In this document: positions 35,901 to 48,436 of the stretch, one piece after another
Position numbering within the stretch: position 1 is the stretch's first letter
Layout of the letters: each line of letters opens with the position of its first letter
The notes under the pieces: generated by a model
What the model saw: only the letters and a program-made list of their open reading frames with translations
What the model was told of the DNA's origin: nothing
Database searches by the model: none
Translations under genes and position numbers: made by a program
Source of the DNA: Cyrtodaria siliqua
Taxonomy: Eukaryota; Mollusca; Bivalvia; Adapedonta; Hiatellidae
Direction of reading: 5' to 3'
NCBI GenBank assembly: GCA_037043455.1
Contig: JAWPHD010007117.1
Coordinates: forward strand, 1-64,000
DNA length: 64,000 nt

Positions 35901-38900
35901 TCGGATAACGAGTGTTGCCGGCGGGCAGATCAACATCATAGACACGCTGGCGCAGTTTTTTTATAAAAACCTTTTGGTAGTGCTACTAAAATCACACCAT
36001 TTGAGATTGTTTATCGCAGTTTTTGTTCTACTGCTGTAGTACTGAAGTCGAATAACGGTACATTTGAACGTGCGTTTTCTGTCGGATAACGAGTGTTGCT
36101 GGCGGGTAGATCAACATCATAGACATGCTGGCTCAGTGTTTTTGTAAAGACTTTTGGTAGTGTTACTAGAATCAACCTATTTGAAATTCTTTATCAACGT
36201 TTTAGTTCTACTGCTGTATTACTGAAGTTTGCACTGAAATAGACTCGAAATGGAGTTTTTGTCGGGTTTCGGGTGTTGCCGCCGGGCAGATCAATATCAT
36301 AGACACGCTTGCGCAGTGTTTTTTTTAAAGCCTTTTGGTAGTGCTACTAAAATCACACCATTCCAGACCGTTTATCACAGTTTTGGTTCTACTGCTGTAT
36401 GATTGAAAGTTCAAAATTAGTCAAAAACACGTCTGGTCGTCGGATAACGAGTGTTGCCGGCGGGCAGATCAACATCATAGACACGCTGGGTGCAGTTTTT
36501 TTTATAAAAGCCCTTTGGTAGTGCTACTAAAATCACATCATTTGAGATTGTTTATCGCAGTTTTTGTTCTACTGCTGTAGTACTGAATTCGAATAACGGT
36601 ACATTTGAACGTGCGTTTTCTGCCGGATAACGAGTGTTGCCGGCGGGCAGATCAACATGATAGACATGCTGGCGCGTGTTTGTTTAAAAGACCTTTGGTA
36701 GTACTACTAGAATCAACCTATTTGAAATTCTTTATTACCGTTTTAGTTCTACTGCTGTGTTACTGAAATTTGCACTGAAATAGACTCGAAATGGCGTTTT
36801 TGTCGGGTTTCGGGTGTTGCCGGCGGGCAGATCAATATCATAGACACGCTGGCGCAGTGTTTTTTTTAAAGCCTTTTGGTAGTGCTACTAAAATCTCACC
36901 ATTTGAGACCGTTCATCACAGTTTTGGTTCTACTGCTGTATGATTGAAAGTTCGAAAGTAGTCAAAAACACGTCTGGTCGTCGGATAACGAGTGTTGCCG
37001 GCGGGCAGATCAACATCATAGACACGCTGGCGCAGTTTTTTTATAAAAACCTTTTGGTAGTGCTACTAAAATCACACCATTTGAGATTGTTTATCGCAGT
37101 TTTTGTTCTACTGCTGTAGTACTGAAGTCGAATAACGGTACATTTGAACGTGCGTTTTCTGTCGGATAACGAGTGTTGCCGGCGGGTAGATCAACATCAT
37201 AGACATGCTGGCTCAGTGTTTTTGTAAAGACTTTTGGTAGTGTTACTAGAATCAACCTATTTGAAATTCTTTATCAACGTTTTAGTTCTACTGCTGTATT
37301 ACTGAAGTTTGCACTGAAATAGACTCGAAATGGAGTTTTTGTCGGGTTTCGGGTGTTGCCGCCGGGCAGATCAATATCATAGACACGCTTGCGCAGTGTT
37401 TTTTTAAAGCCTTTTGGTAGTGCTACTAAAATCACACCATTCCAGACCGTTTATCACAGTTTTGGTTCTACTGCTGTATGATTGAAAGTTCAAAATTAGT
37501 CAAAAACACGTCTGGTCGTCGGATAACGAGTGTTGCCGGCGGGCAGATCAACATCATAGACACGCTGGGTGCAGTTTTTTTTATAAAAGCCCTTTGGTAG
37601 TGCTACTAAAATCACATCATTTGAGATTGTTTATCGCAGTTTTTGTTCTACTGCTGTAGTACTGAATTCGAATAACGGTACATTTGAACGTGCGTTTTCT
37701 GCCGGATAACGAGTGTTGCCGGCGGGCAGATCAACATGATAGACATGCTGGCGCGTGTTTGTTTAAAAGACCTTTGGTAGTACTACTAGAATCAACCTAT
37801 TTGAAATTCTTTATTACCGTTTTAGTTCTACTGCTGTGTTACTGAAGTTTGCACTGAAATAGACTCGAAATGGCGTTTTTGTCGGGTTTCGGGTGTTGCC
37901 GGCGGGCAGATCAATATCATAGACACGCTGGCGTAGCGTTTTTTTTAAAGTCTTTTGGTAGTGCTACTAAAATCTCACCATTTGAGACCGTTCATCACAG
38001 TTTTGGTTCTACTGCTGTATGATTGAAAGTTCGAAAGTAGTCAAAAACACGTCTGGTCGTCGGATGACGAGTGTTGCCGGCGGGCAGATCAACATCATAG
38101 ACACGCTGGCGCAGTTTTTTATAAAAGCCTTTTGGTAGTGCTACTTAAATCACATAATTTGAGATTGTTTATCGCAGTTTTTGTTCTACTTCTGTAGTAC
38201 TGAAGTCGAATAACGGTACATTTGAACGTGCGTTTTCTGTCGGATAACGAGTGTTGCCGGCGGGCAGATCAACATCATAGACATGCTGGCGCCGTGTTTT
38301 TTTAAAGACTTTTGGTAGTGCTTCTAGAATCAACCTATTTGTAATTCTTTACCAACGTTTTAGTTCTACTGCTGTGTTACTACTGAAGTTTGCACTGAAA
38401 TAGAATCGAAATGGCGTTTTTGTCGGGTTTCGGGTGTTGCCGGCGGGCAGATCAATATCATAGACACGCTGGCGCAGTGTTTTTTTTAAAGCCTTTTGGT
38501 AGTGCTACTAAAATCGCACCATTTCAGACCGTTTATCACAGTTTTGGATCTACTGCTGTATGACTGAAAGTTCGAAAGTAGTCAAAAACACGTCTGGTCG
38601 TCGGATGACGATTGTTGCCGGCGGGCAGATCAACATCATAAACACGCTAGCGCAGTTTTTTTATAAAAGCCTTTTGGTAGTGCTACTAAAATCACACCAT
38701 TTGAGATTGTTTATCGCAGTTTCTGTTCTACTGCTGTAGTACTGAAGTCGAATAACATTATTTGAACGTGCGTTTTCTGTCGGATAACGAGTGTTGCCGG
38801 CGGGCAGATCAACATCATAGACATGCTGGCGCAGTGTTTTTTGTATAGACCTTTGGTAGTGCTACTAGAATCAACCTATTTGAAATTCTTTATCAACGTT

Positions 38901-41900
38901 TTAGTTCTACTGCTGTGTTATTGAAGTTTGCATTGAAATAGATTCGTAATGGCGTGTTTGTCGGGTTTCGGGTGTTGCCGGCGGGCAGATCAATATCATA
39001 GACACGCTGGCGCAGTGTTTTTGTAAAGCCTTTTGGTAGTGCTACTAAAATTACACCATTTGAATCCGTTCATCACAGTTTTGGTTCTATTGCTGTATGA
39101 TTGAAAGTTCAAAAGTAGTCAAAAACACGTCTGGTCGTCGGATAACGATTGTTGCCGGCGGGCAGATCAACATCATAAACACGCTGGCGCAGTTTTTTTA
39201 TAAAAGCCTTTTGGTAGTGCTACTAAAATCACACCATTTGAGATTGTTTATCGCAGTTTCTGTTCTACTGCTGTAGTACTGAAGTCGAATAACATTATTT
39301 GAACGTGCGTTTTCTGTCGGATAACGAGTGTTGCCGGCGGGCAGATCAACATCATAGACATGCTGGCGCAGTGTTTTTTTTTATAGACCTTTGGTAGTGC
39401 TACTAGAATCAACCTATTTGAAATTCTTTATCAACGTTTTAGTTCTACTGCTGTGTTATTGAAGTTTGCATTGAAATAGACTCGTAATGGCGTGTTTGTC
39501 GGGTTTCGGGTGTTGCCGGCGGGCAGATCAATATCATAGACACGCTGGCGCAGTGTTTTTGTAAAGCCTTTTGGTAGTGCTACTAAAATTACACCATTTG
39601 AATCCGTTCATCACAGTTTTGGTTCTATTGCTGTATGATTGAAAGTTCAAAAGTAGTCAAAAACACGTCTGGTCGTCGGATAACGAGTGTTGCCGGCGGG
39701 CAGATCAACATCATAGACACGCTGGCGCAGTTTTTTTATAAAAACCTTTTGGTAGTGCTACTAAAATCACACCATTTGAGATTGTTTATCGCAGTTTTTG
39801 TTCTACTGCTGTAGTACTGAAGTCGAATAACGGTACATTTGAACGTGCGTTTTCTGTCGGATAACGAGTGTTGCTGGCGGGTAGATCAACATCATAGACA
39901 TGCTGGCTCAGTGTTTTTGTAAAGACTTTTGGTAGTGTTACTAGAATCAACCTATTTGAAATTCTTTATCAACGTTTTAGTTCTACTGCTGTATTACTGA
40001 AGTTTGCACTGAAATAGACTCGAAATGGAGTTTTTGTCGGGTTTCGGGTGTTGCCGCCGGGCAGATCAATATCATAGACACGCTTGCGCAGTGTTTTTTT
40101 AAAGCCTTTTGGTAGTGCTACTAAAATCACACCATTCCAGACCGTTTATCACAGTTTTGGTTCTACTGCTGTATGATTGAAAGTTCAAAATTAGTCAAAA
40201 ACACGTCTGGTCGTCGGATAACGAGTGTTGCCGGCGGGCAGATCAACATCATAGACACGCTGGGTGCAGTTTTTTTTATAAAAGCCCTTTGGTAGTGCTA
40301 CTAAAATCACATCATTTGAGATTGTTTATCGCAGTTTTTGTTCTACTGCTGTAGTACTGAATTCGAATAACGGTACATTTGAACGTGCGTTTTCTGCCGG
40401 ATAACGAGTGTTGCCGGCGGGCAGATCAACATGATAGACATGCTGGCGCGTGTTTGTTTAAAAGACCTTTGGTAGTACTACTAGAATCAACCTATTTGAA
40501 ATTCTTTATTACCGTTTTAGTTCTACTGCTGTGTTACTGAAATTTGCACTGAAATAGACTCGAAATGGCGTTTTTGTCGGGTTTCGGGTGTTGCCGGCGG
40601 GCAGATCAATATCATAGACACGCTGGCGCAGTGTTTTTTTTAAAGCCTTTTGGTAGTGCTACTAAAATCTCACCATTTGAGACCGTTCATCACAGTTTTG
40701 GTTCTACTGCTGTATGATTGAAAGTTCGAAAGTAGTCAAAAACACGTCTGGTCGTCGGATAACGAGTGTTGCCGGCGGGCAGATCAACATCATAGACACG
40801 CTGGCGCAGTTTTTTTATAAAAACCTTTTGGTAGTGCTACTAAAATCACACCATTTGAGATTGTTTATCGCAGTTTTTGTTCTACTGCTGTAGTACTGAA
40901 GTCGAATAACGGTACATTTGAACGTGCGTTTTCTGTCGGATAACGAGTGTTGCCGGCGGGTAGATCAACATCATAGACATGCTGGCTCAGTGTTTTTGTA
41001 AAGACTTTTGGTAGTGTTACTAGAATCAACCTATTTGAAATTCTTTATCAACGTTTTAGTTCTACTGCTGTATTACTGAAGTTTGCACTGAAATAGACTC
41101 GAAATGGAGTTTTTGTCGGGTTTCGGGTGTTGCCGCCGGGCAGATCAATATCATAGACACGCTTGCGCAGTGTTTTTTTAAAGCCTTTTGGTAGTGCTAC
41201 TAAAATCACACCATTCCAGACCGTTTATCACAGTTTTGGTTCTACTGCTGTATGATTGAAAGTTCAAAATTAGTCAAAAACACGTCTGGTCGTCGGATAA
41301 CGAGTGTTGCCGGCGGGCAGATCAACATCATAGACACGCTGGGTGCAGTTTTTTTTATAAAAGCCCTTTGGTAGTGCTACTAAAATCACATCATTTGAGA
41401 TTGTTTATCGCAGTTTTTGTTCTACTGCTGTAGTACTGAATTCGAATAACGGTACATTTGAACGTGCGTTTTCTGCCGGATAACGAGTGTTGCCGGCGGG
41501 CAGATCAACATGATAGACATGCTGGCGCGTGTTTGTTTAAAAGACCTTTGGTAGTACTACTAGAATCAACCTATTTGAAATTCTTTATTACCGTTTTAGT
41601 TCTACTGCTGTGTTACTGAAGTTTGCACTGAAATAGACTCGAAATGGCGTTTTTGTCGGGTTTCGGGTGTTGCCGGCGGGCAGATCAATATCATAGACAC
41701 GCTGGCGCAGTGTTTTTTTAAAGCCTTTTGGTAGTGCTACTAAAATCTCACCATTTGAGACCGTTCATCACGGTTTTGGTTCTACTGCTGTATGATTGAA
41801 AGTTCGAAAGTAGTCAAAAACACGTCTGGTCGTCGGATAACGAGTGTTGCCGGCGGGCAGATCAACACCATAGACACGCTGGCGCAGTTTTTTTATCAAA

Positions 41901-44900
41901 GCCTTTTGGTAGTGCTACTGAAATCACATCATTTGAGATTGTTTATCGCAGTTTTTGTTCTACTGCTGTAGTACTGAAGTCGAATAACGGTACATTTGAA
42001 CGTGCGTTTTCTGTCGGATAACGAGTGTTGCCGGCGGGCAGATCAACATCATAGACATGCTGGCGCAGTGTTTTTTTAAAGACTTTTGGTAGTGCTACTA
42101 GAATCAACCTATTTGTAATTCTTTATCAACGTTATAGTTCTACTGCTGTGTTACTGAAGTTTGCACTGAAATATACTCGAAATGGCGTTTTTGTCGGGTT
42201 TCGGGTGTTGCCGGCGGGCAGATCAATATCATAGACACGCTGGCGCAGTGTTTTTTTAAAGCCTTTTGGTAGTGCTACTAAAATCTCACCATTTGAGACC
42301 GTTCATCACAGTTTTGGTTCTACTGCTGTATGATTGAAAGTTCGAAAGTAGTCAAAAATACGTCTGGTCGTCGGATAACGAGTGTTGCCGGCGGGCAGAT
42401 CAACACCATAGACACGCTGGCGCAGTTTTTTTATAAAAGCCTTTTGGTAGTGCTACTAAAATCACACCATTTGAGATTGTTTATCGCAGTTTCTGTTCTA
42501 CTGCTGTAGTACTGAAGTCGAATAACGGTACATTTGAACGTGCGTTTTCTGTCGGATAACGAGTGTTGCCGGCGGGCAGATCAACATCATAGACATGCTG
42601 GCGCAGTGTTTTTTTAAAGACTTTTGGTAGTGCTACTAGAATCAACCTATTTGAAATTCTTTATCAACGTTTTAGTTCTACTGCTGTGTTACTGAAGTTT
42701 GCACTGAAATAGACTCGAAATGGCGTTTTTGTCGGGTTTTGGGTGTTGCCGGCGGGCAGATCAATATCATAGACACGCTGGCGCAGTGTTTTTTTTAAAG
42801 CCTTTTGGTAGTGCTACTAAAATCACACCATTTCAGACCGTTTATCACAGTTTTGGTTCTACTGCTGTATGATTGAAAGTTCGAAAGTATGCAAAAACAC
42901 GTCTGGTCGTCGGATAACGAGTGTTGCCGGCGGGCAGATCAACATCATAGACACGCTGGCGCAGTTTTTTTTATAAAAGCCTTTTGGTAGTGCTACTAAA
43001 ATCACATCATTTGAGATTGTTTATCGCAGTTTTTGTTCTACTGCTGTAGTACTGAATTCGAATAACGGTACATTTGAACGTGCGTTTTCTGCCGGATAAC
43101 GAGTGTTGCCGGCGTGCAGATCAACATGATAGACATGCTGGCGCGTGTTTTTTTTAAAAGACCTTTGGTAGTACTACTAGAATCAACCTTTTTGAAATTC
43201 TTTATTACCGTTTTAGTTCTACTGCTGTGTTACTGAAATTTGCACTGAAATAGACTCGAAATGGCGTTTTTGTCGGGTTTCGGGTGTTGCCGGCGGGCAG
43301 ATCAATATCATAGACACGCTGGCGCAGTGTTTTTTTAAAGCTTTTTGGTAGTGCTACTAAAATCTCACCATTTGAGACCGTTCATCACAGTTTTGGTTCT
43401 ACTGCTGTATGATTGAAAGTTCGAAAGTAGTCAAAAATACGTCTGGTCGTCGGATAACGAGTGTTGCCGGCGGGCAGATCAACACCATAGACACGCTGGC
43501 GCAGTTTTTTTATAAAAGCCTTTTGGTAGTGCTACTGAAATCACATCATTTGAGATTGTTTATCGCAGTTTTTGTTCTACTGCTGTAGTACTGAAGTCGA
43601 ATAACGGTACATTTGAACGTGCGTTTTCTGTCGGATAACGAGTGTTGCCGGCGGGCAGATCAACATCATAGACATGCTGGCGCAGTGTTTTTTTAAAGAC
43701 TTTTGGTAGTGCTACTAGAATCAACCTATTTGTAATTCTTTATCAACGTTTTAGTTCTACTGCTGTGTTACTGAAGTTTGCACTGAAATATACTCGAAAT
43801 GGCGTTTTTGTCGGGTTTCGGGTGTTGCCGGCGGGCAGATCAATATCATACACACGCTGGCGCAGCGTTTTTTTCAAGTCTTTTGGTAGTGCTACTAAAA
43901 TCTCACCATTTGAGACCGTTCATCACAGTTTTGGTTCTACTGCTGTATGATTGAATGTTCGAAAGTAGTCAAAACACGTCTGGTCGTCGGATGACGAGTG
44001 TTGCCGGCGGGCAGATCAACATCATAGACACGCTGGCGCAGTTTTTTTATAAAAGCCTTTTGGTAGTGCTACTAAAATCACACCATTTGAGATTGTTTAT
44101 CGCAGTTTCTGTTCTACTGCTGTAGTACTGAAGTCGAATAACGGTACATTTGAACGTGCGTTTTCTGTCGGATAACGAGTGTTGCCGGCGGGCAGATCAA
44201 CATCATAGACATGCTGGCGTAGTGTTTTTTTTAAGACCTTTGGTAGTGCTACTAGAATCAACCTATTTGAAATTCTTTATCAACGTTTTAGTTCTACTGC
44301 TGTGTTACTGAAGTTTGCACTGAAATAGACTCGAAATGGCGTTTTTGTCGGGTTTCGGGTGTTGCCGGCGGGCAGATCAATATCATAGACATGCTGGCGC
44401 AGTGTTTTTTTAAAGCCTTTTGGTAGTGCTACTAAAATCACACCATTTCAGACCGTTTATCACAGTTTTGGTTCTACTGCTGTATGATTGAAAGTTCAAA
44501 AGTAGTCAAAAACACGTCTGGTCGTCGGATAACGAGTATTGCCGGCGGGCAGATCAACATCATAGACACGCTGGTGCAGTTTTTTTTATAAAAGCCTTTC
44601 GGTAGTGCTACTAAAATCACATCATTTGAGATTGTTTATCGCAGTTTTTGTTCTACTGCTGTAGTACTGAAGTCGAATAACGGTACATTTGAACGTGCGT
44701 TTTCTGTCGGATAACGAGTGTTGCCGGCGGGCAGGTCAACATCATAGACATGCTGGCGCAGTGTTTTTTTAAAGACCTTTAGTAGTGCTACTAGAATCAA
44801 CCTATTTGAAATTCTTTATCAACGTTTTAGTTCTACTGCTGTGTTACTGAAGTTTGCACTGAAATATACTCGAAATGGCGTTTTTGTCGGGTTTCGGGTG

Positions 44901-46188
44901 TTGCCGGCGGGCAGATCAATATCATAGACACGCTGTCGCAGTGTTTTTTTAAAGCCTTTTGGTAGTGCTACTAAAATCACACCATTTCAGACCGTTTATC
45001 ACAGTTTTGGTTCTACTGCTGTATGATTGAAAGTTCAAAAGTAGTCAAAAACACGTCTGGTCGTCGGATAACGAGTGTTGCCGGCGGGCAGATCAACATC
45101 ATAGACACGCTGGCGCAGTTTTTTTTATCAAAGCCTTTTGGTAGTGCTACTAAAATCACACCATTTGAGTAGTTTATCGCAGTTTTTGTTCTACTGCTGT
45201 AGTACTGAATTCGAATAACGGTACATTTGAACGTGCGTTTTCTGTCGGATAACGAGTGTTGCCGGCTGTTAGATCAACATCATAGACATGCTGGCGCAGT
45301 GTTTTTTATAAAAGCCTTTTGGTAGTGCTACTAAAATCACACCATTTGAGATTGTTTATCGCAGTTTTTGTTCTACTGCTGTAGTACTGAAGTCGAATAA
45401 CGGTACATTTGAACGTGCGTTTTCTGTCGGATAACGAGTGTTGCCGGCGGGCAGGTCAACATCATAGACATGCTGGCGCAGTGTTTTTTTAAAGACTTTT
45501 GGTAGTGATACTAGAATCAACCTATTTGAAATTCTTTATCAACGTTTTAGTTCTACTGCTGTGTTACTGAAATTTGCAATGAAATAGACTCGAAATGGCG
45601 TTTTTGTCGGGTTTCGGGTGTTGCCGGCGGGCAGATCAACATCATAGACACGCTGGCGCAGCGTTTTTTTAAAGCCTTTTGGTAGTGCTACTTAAATCAC
45701 ACCATTTCAGACCGTTTATCACAGTTTTGGTTCTACTGCTGTATGATTGGAAGTTCGAAAGTAGTCAAAAACACGACTGGTCGTCGGATAACGAGTGTTG
45801 TCGGCGGGCAGATCAACATCATAGACACGCTGGCGCAGTTTTTTTTATAAAAGCCTTTTGGTAGTGCTACTAAAATCACACCATTTGAGATTGTTTATCG
45901 CAGTTTTTGTTCTACTGCTGTAGTACTGAAGTCGAATAACGGTACATTTGAACGTGCGTTTTCTGTCGGATAACGAGTGTTGCCGGCGGGCAGATCAACA
46001 TCATAGACAGGCTGGCGCAGTGTTTTTTAAAGACGTTTGGTAGTGCTACTAGAATCAACCTATTTGAAATTCTTTATCAACGTTTTAGTTCTACTGCTGT
46101 GTTACTGAAGTTTGCACTGAAATAGACTCAAAATGGCGTTTTTGTCGGGTTTTGGGTGTTGCCGGCGGGCAGATCAACATCATAGCTT
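29930..46188 (+). repeat. Left monomer array: ~180-bp monomers in A-B-C order, about 90 copies
   Basis: Monomers start with TACTGCTGT. Type A continues ATGATTGAAAGTTC and GTCAAAAACACGTCTGGTCG. Type B continues AGTACTGAAGTCGAATAACG and CATTTGAACGTGCGTTTTCT. Type C continues GTTACTGAAGTTTGCACTGA and GGCGTTTTTGTCGGGTTTCG. All share the core GTGTTGCCGGCGGGCAGATC with ATCATAGACAYGCTGGCGCAG, then GGTAGTGCTACTA. A-B-C trimers repeat every ~538 bp, with occasional four-monomer blocks (for example around 31189-31909). The last copy is cut at 46188 by the LINE 3' end. No coding capacity. Confidence 0.97.
34100..41650 (+). repeat. Recent ~3.78-kb tandem segmental duplication inside the array
   Basis: About 34100-37880 and 37880-41655 are nearly identical over seven trimer units. 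Rare variants recur at a constant offset: GCTGGCGTAGCG at 34157 and 37932; CTGGCTCAGTGTTTTTGTAA at 36129, 37209, 39906 and 40986 (offset 3777); GAAATAGAATCG at about 34622 and 38399. Nested 1080-bp duplicates are also present (36129 against 37209). Confidence 0.85.
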
Positions 46189-47735
46189 AATTCTGTTTAT
46201 TTACGAAGATACTCCTCTTGTGTGTATCGTTGTCAGTGATCTTTGTAAAGAACATTACAATTATATTAATACTATTACACACATAAACAAAAGGCATTAC
46301 GCCCAACAGTTCACATGCAAATAGTGCATACATATATAAACATGTATATGAAATACAATCAACATTTCCAATTAATGACCATGTGTATGTTTTTTAAGTT
46401 TCAAGGCATATGTTTTTAGTTTAACAATATATTACAACAAATACTTATATTTTTGAAACGAATAGTCTTCAGTAATGGCAAAAGTACATTTATGTTTGTT
46501 GACAAAACACGTAGAAAGGTGATAGTTATTTATAAAATATGTCTCGTATGACTGAAAACTGACAGATTCTTTAATAAGTTCGTGCTTTCTGTTGTCATAA
46601 GTTCTATACATTTTGGTATGTTTAGCCGTTTCCTGAAATATGTGTTAACATATTCTTTGCTTATATCATGATTTTGTGGAAACTCCAATACAAAGTGGAA
46701 TTCTACTCCTTCTGCCAACTTCACGTTCATGACTAGAGAATCTAAGTTTTGTAAAAGAAAAGTCCTAAATTTATTTATATTGGAGTATGTCTAAATAATA
46801 TTTCAACCTGAAATCTGATCTTATTCTTTACGTACTAGCTCTAGTGGAAGCCAATAATTTGACATTCCAATTTTGTATAAACATATCCTTAACTGGTTGT
46901 TTAAATATATTAATGAAGTATGTTGTGTTTTCTGCTCATTTCTAACTCCAATAAATCCTGTTCGTTCATAATCCTTTAACTTGAGATGCGTATAATTTCT
47001 AACCAGAATCTTATGATATAAACCATACGTTGACTTTTTAAAGGGTCTCCCCCGAGTTCTCCATATGCGAAATTGTTTTGAGTTTGTGTCTTAACACATA
47101 AAAGCTGTTTTCAAAATTTAAGTTGTACTTTTTATAGCCTTTCCGCCTTTGAGAATCCGAATACCTCTGCGCTATAATTTAAAATAGGCAAAAATATGTC
47201 TAATGTATGGCTAACAGATAAGTCCGTAAATTGACTTATATATGATTTTATGTGAATAATAGATTTCTTTTTATCTGACCACCAAATTTTTAATAATAAC
47301 TGTGCAGTATATCTAATATATCTTGTGGCCCTTGTTCGGTATTCGAAAATATCACTATGTCATCAGCATATGGGAGTAGTATCGATACCTTTAAAACCAT
47401 GCAATGTTCTAAGTCATTCACATACATGGAAAATATGAAAGATAACAAACAATCCCATGGGTCTTTCCCAGAAAACAGCTAAAACTGCCACTAAGCTGGT
47501 TTTCATATGTAACTCTTGATTATAGTTGTATACAATGATTTAATAATATTTAGAATTTTTCCTCGGACTCCATATTGTATAAGTTTATGGAATATATTTT
47601 CTCTAACCAACAGGTCAAAGGCTTACTTTACATATATTGTTTTTCATTCAATATACGATGTATCAAACCATGCAGAACAAATAAGTTATCTAATATGTTG
47701 GTGCGGAGTCTAAATGCACGCCGTTATCATATGGG
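46189..47735 (-). pseudogene. 5'-truncated LINE reverse transcriptase remnant
   Basis: Minus-strand, frameshifted translation shows non-LTR retrotransposon motifs in order. AFDLLVRENIFHKLIQYG and VRGKILNIIKSLYTTI (47540-47625) are the RT fingers/palm A region. LLSFIFSMYVNDLEHC precedes LLPYADDIVIFSNTEQG, with the catalytic YADD at 47359-47370. SAEVFGFSKAERL and QNNFAYGELGGDPLKSQRM (about 47040-47180) are C-terminal to the RT. FHFVLEFP (46677-46700) matches the E-x-x-FHF-hLE-C-P motif that ends many of these proteins, with the usual Cys replaced by Phe. The endonuclease and N-terminus are absent. Many stops and shifts make it non-functional. The 3' end AATAAACAGAATTAAG abuts the satellite monomer at 46188/46189, so it probably inserted into, or formed the edge of, the array. 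The clade (Jockey/CR1-type or another) was not resolved. Confidence 0.85.
46712..46730 (-). repeat. Internal copy of the palindrome terminal motif
   Basis: On the minus strand ATGAACGTGAAGTTGGCAG, a 19-bp exact match to both palindrome ends. Here it sits in the LINE frame as MNVKLA directly before EGVEFHFVLE. Confidence 0.9.
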
Positions 47736-47860
47736 GAAGTCGTACACTAAGTTTGATTGAATCCCGTTCAGCAGTTCAGGAGAAGATATGGTAACGGACG
47801 GACGGAGGGATAGACGGATGGACGGATGGACAGAACAGACGGACAATCGGGGGAAATGTT
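47736..47860 (+). mobile_element. Pearl-like element end with ACGG/ATGG tract
   Basis: CTAAGTTTGATTGAATCCCG and TTCAGGAGAAGATATGGTAA lead into ACGGACGGACGGAGGGATAG and GACGGATGGACGGATGGACA. This is the same design as the tail of the element at 51616-52903. It marks the 5' truncation side of the LINE remnant. Confidence 0.6.
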
Positions 47861-48430
47861 AATATAGATCTACCCTGTTTTATTCAAAAGGTTGGTATAA
47901 TAATTGCGCGTTGTGTATATAAAATCAGCTTCTTCTTATTTACTTCTCCGGCGCAGTAACTCCATTGTTACAAGTTCAACAGAATACGACACTGCAACCA
48001 GTCGTCTGCTTTGATTGCCGTTTTTTGGAAGACCACGTGTTCCTGTCTGCTCCAGTACCAGCAGTGTTCTTTGGTTCCCGCCATAGAACTTGCGAATGAG
48101 TTACAGAGTTTAAGTTACCGTGTATCACTGGACGCGTAGTTTGATAAATAAGAAGAACATATTACAGAAATGTAGAATAATGTTTTTAGCTTTAAGTGCG
48201 AACTATACCCGTGGATCTAGTTTATCAATATTTTAACGGCAAAAAGGTGTTTGTCTTCCAAAATGTCATGATGCCATGAATATCTTTTAAAATAAATGAT
48301 TGTTTTGTAAACAACACATTTATTGTTTTATAAGTTATTCAAAATAAGGAAGCACATCCAAACAAACAAAATAACAATTTATTTAATTTCTTTGAGGGAC
48401 ACACGGCAATCTTTCACATTTTTGCATATC
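47861..48430. other. No gene seen
   Basis: Unremarkable sequence. At 48390 GAGGGACACACGGCAATCTT resembles the MITE end at 10257. Confidence 0.5.
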
Positions 48431-48436
48431 AATATT

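Noticed and set aside
46133..46324. Plus-strand 63-codon frame across the array/LINE junction
   Set aside because: A chance fusion of monomer sequence with antisense LINE 3' sequence.
47516..47760. Two plus-strand frames of about 60 codons
   Set aside because: Antisense of the LINE reverse-transcriptase remnant.
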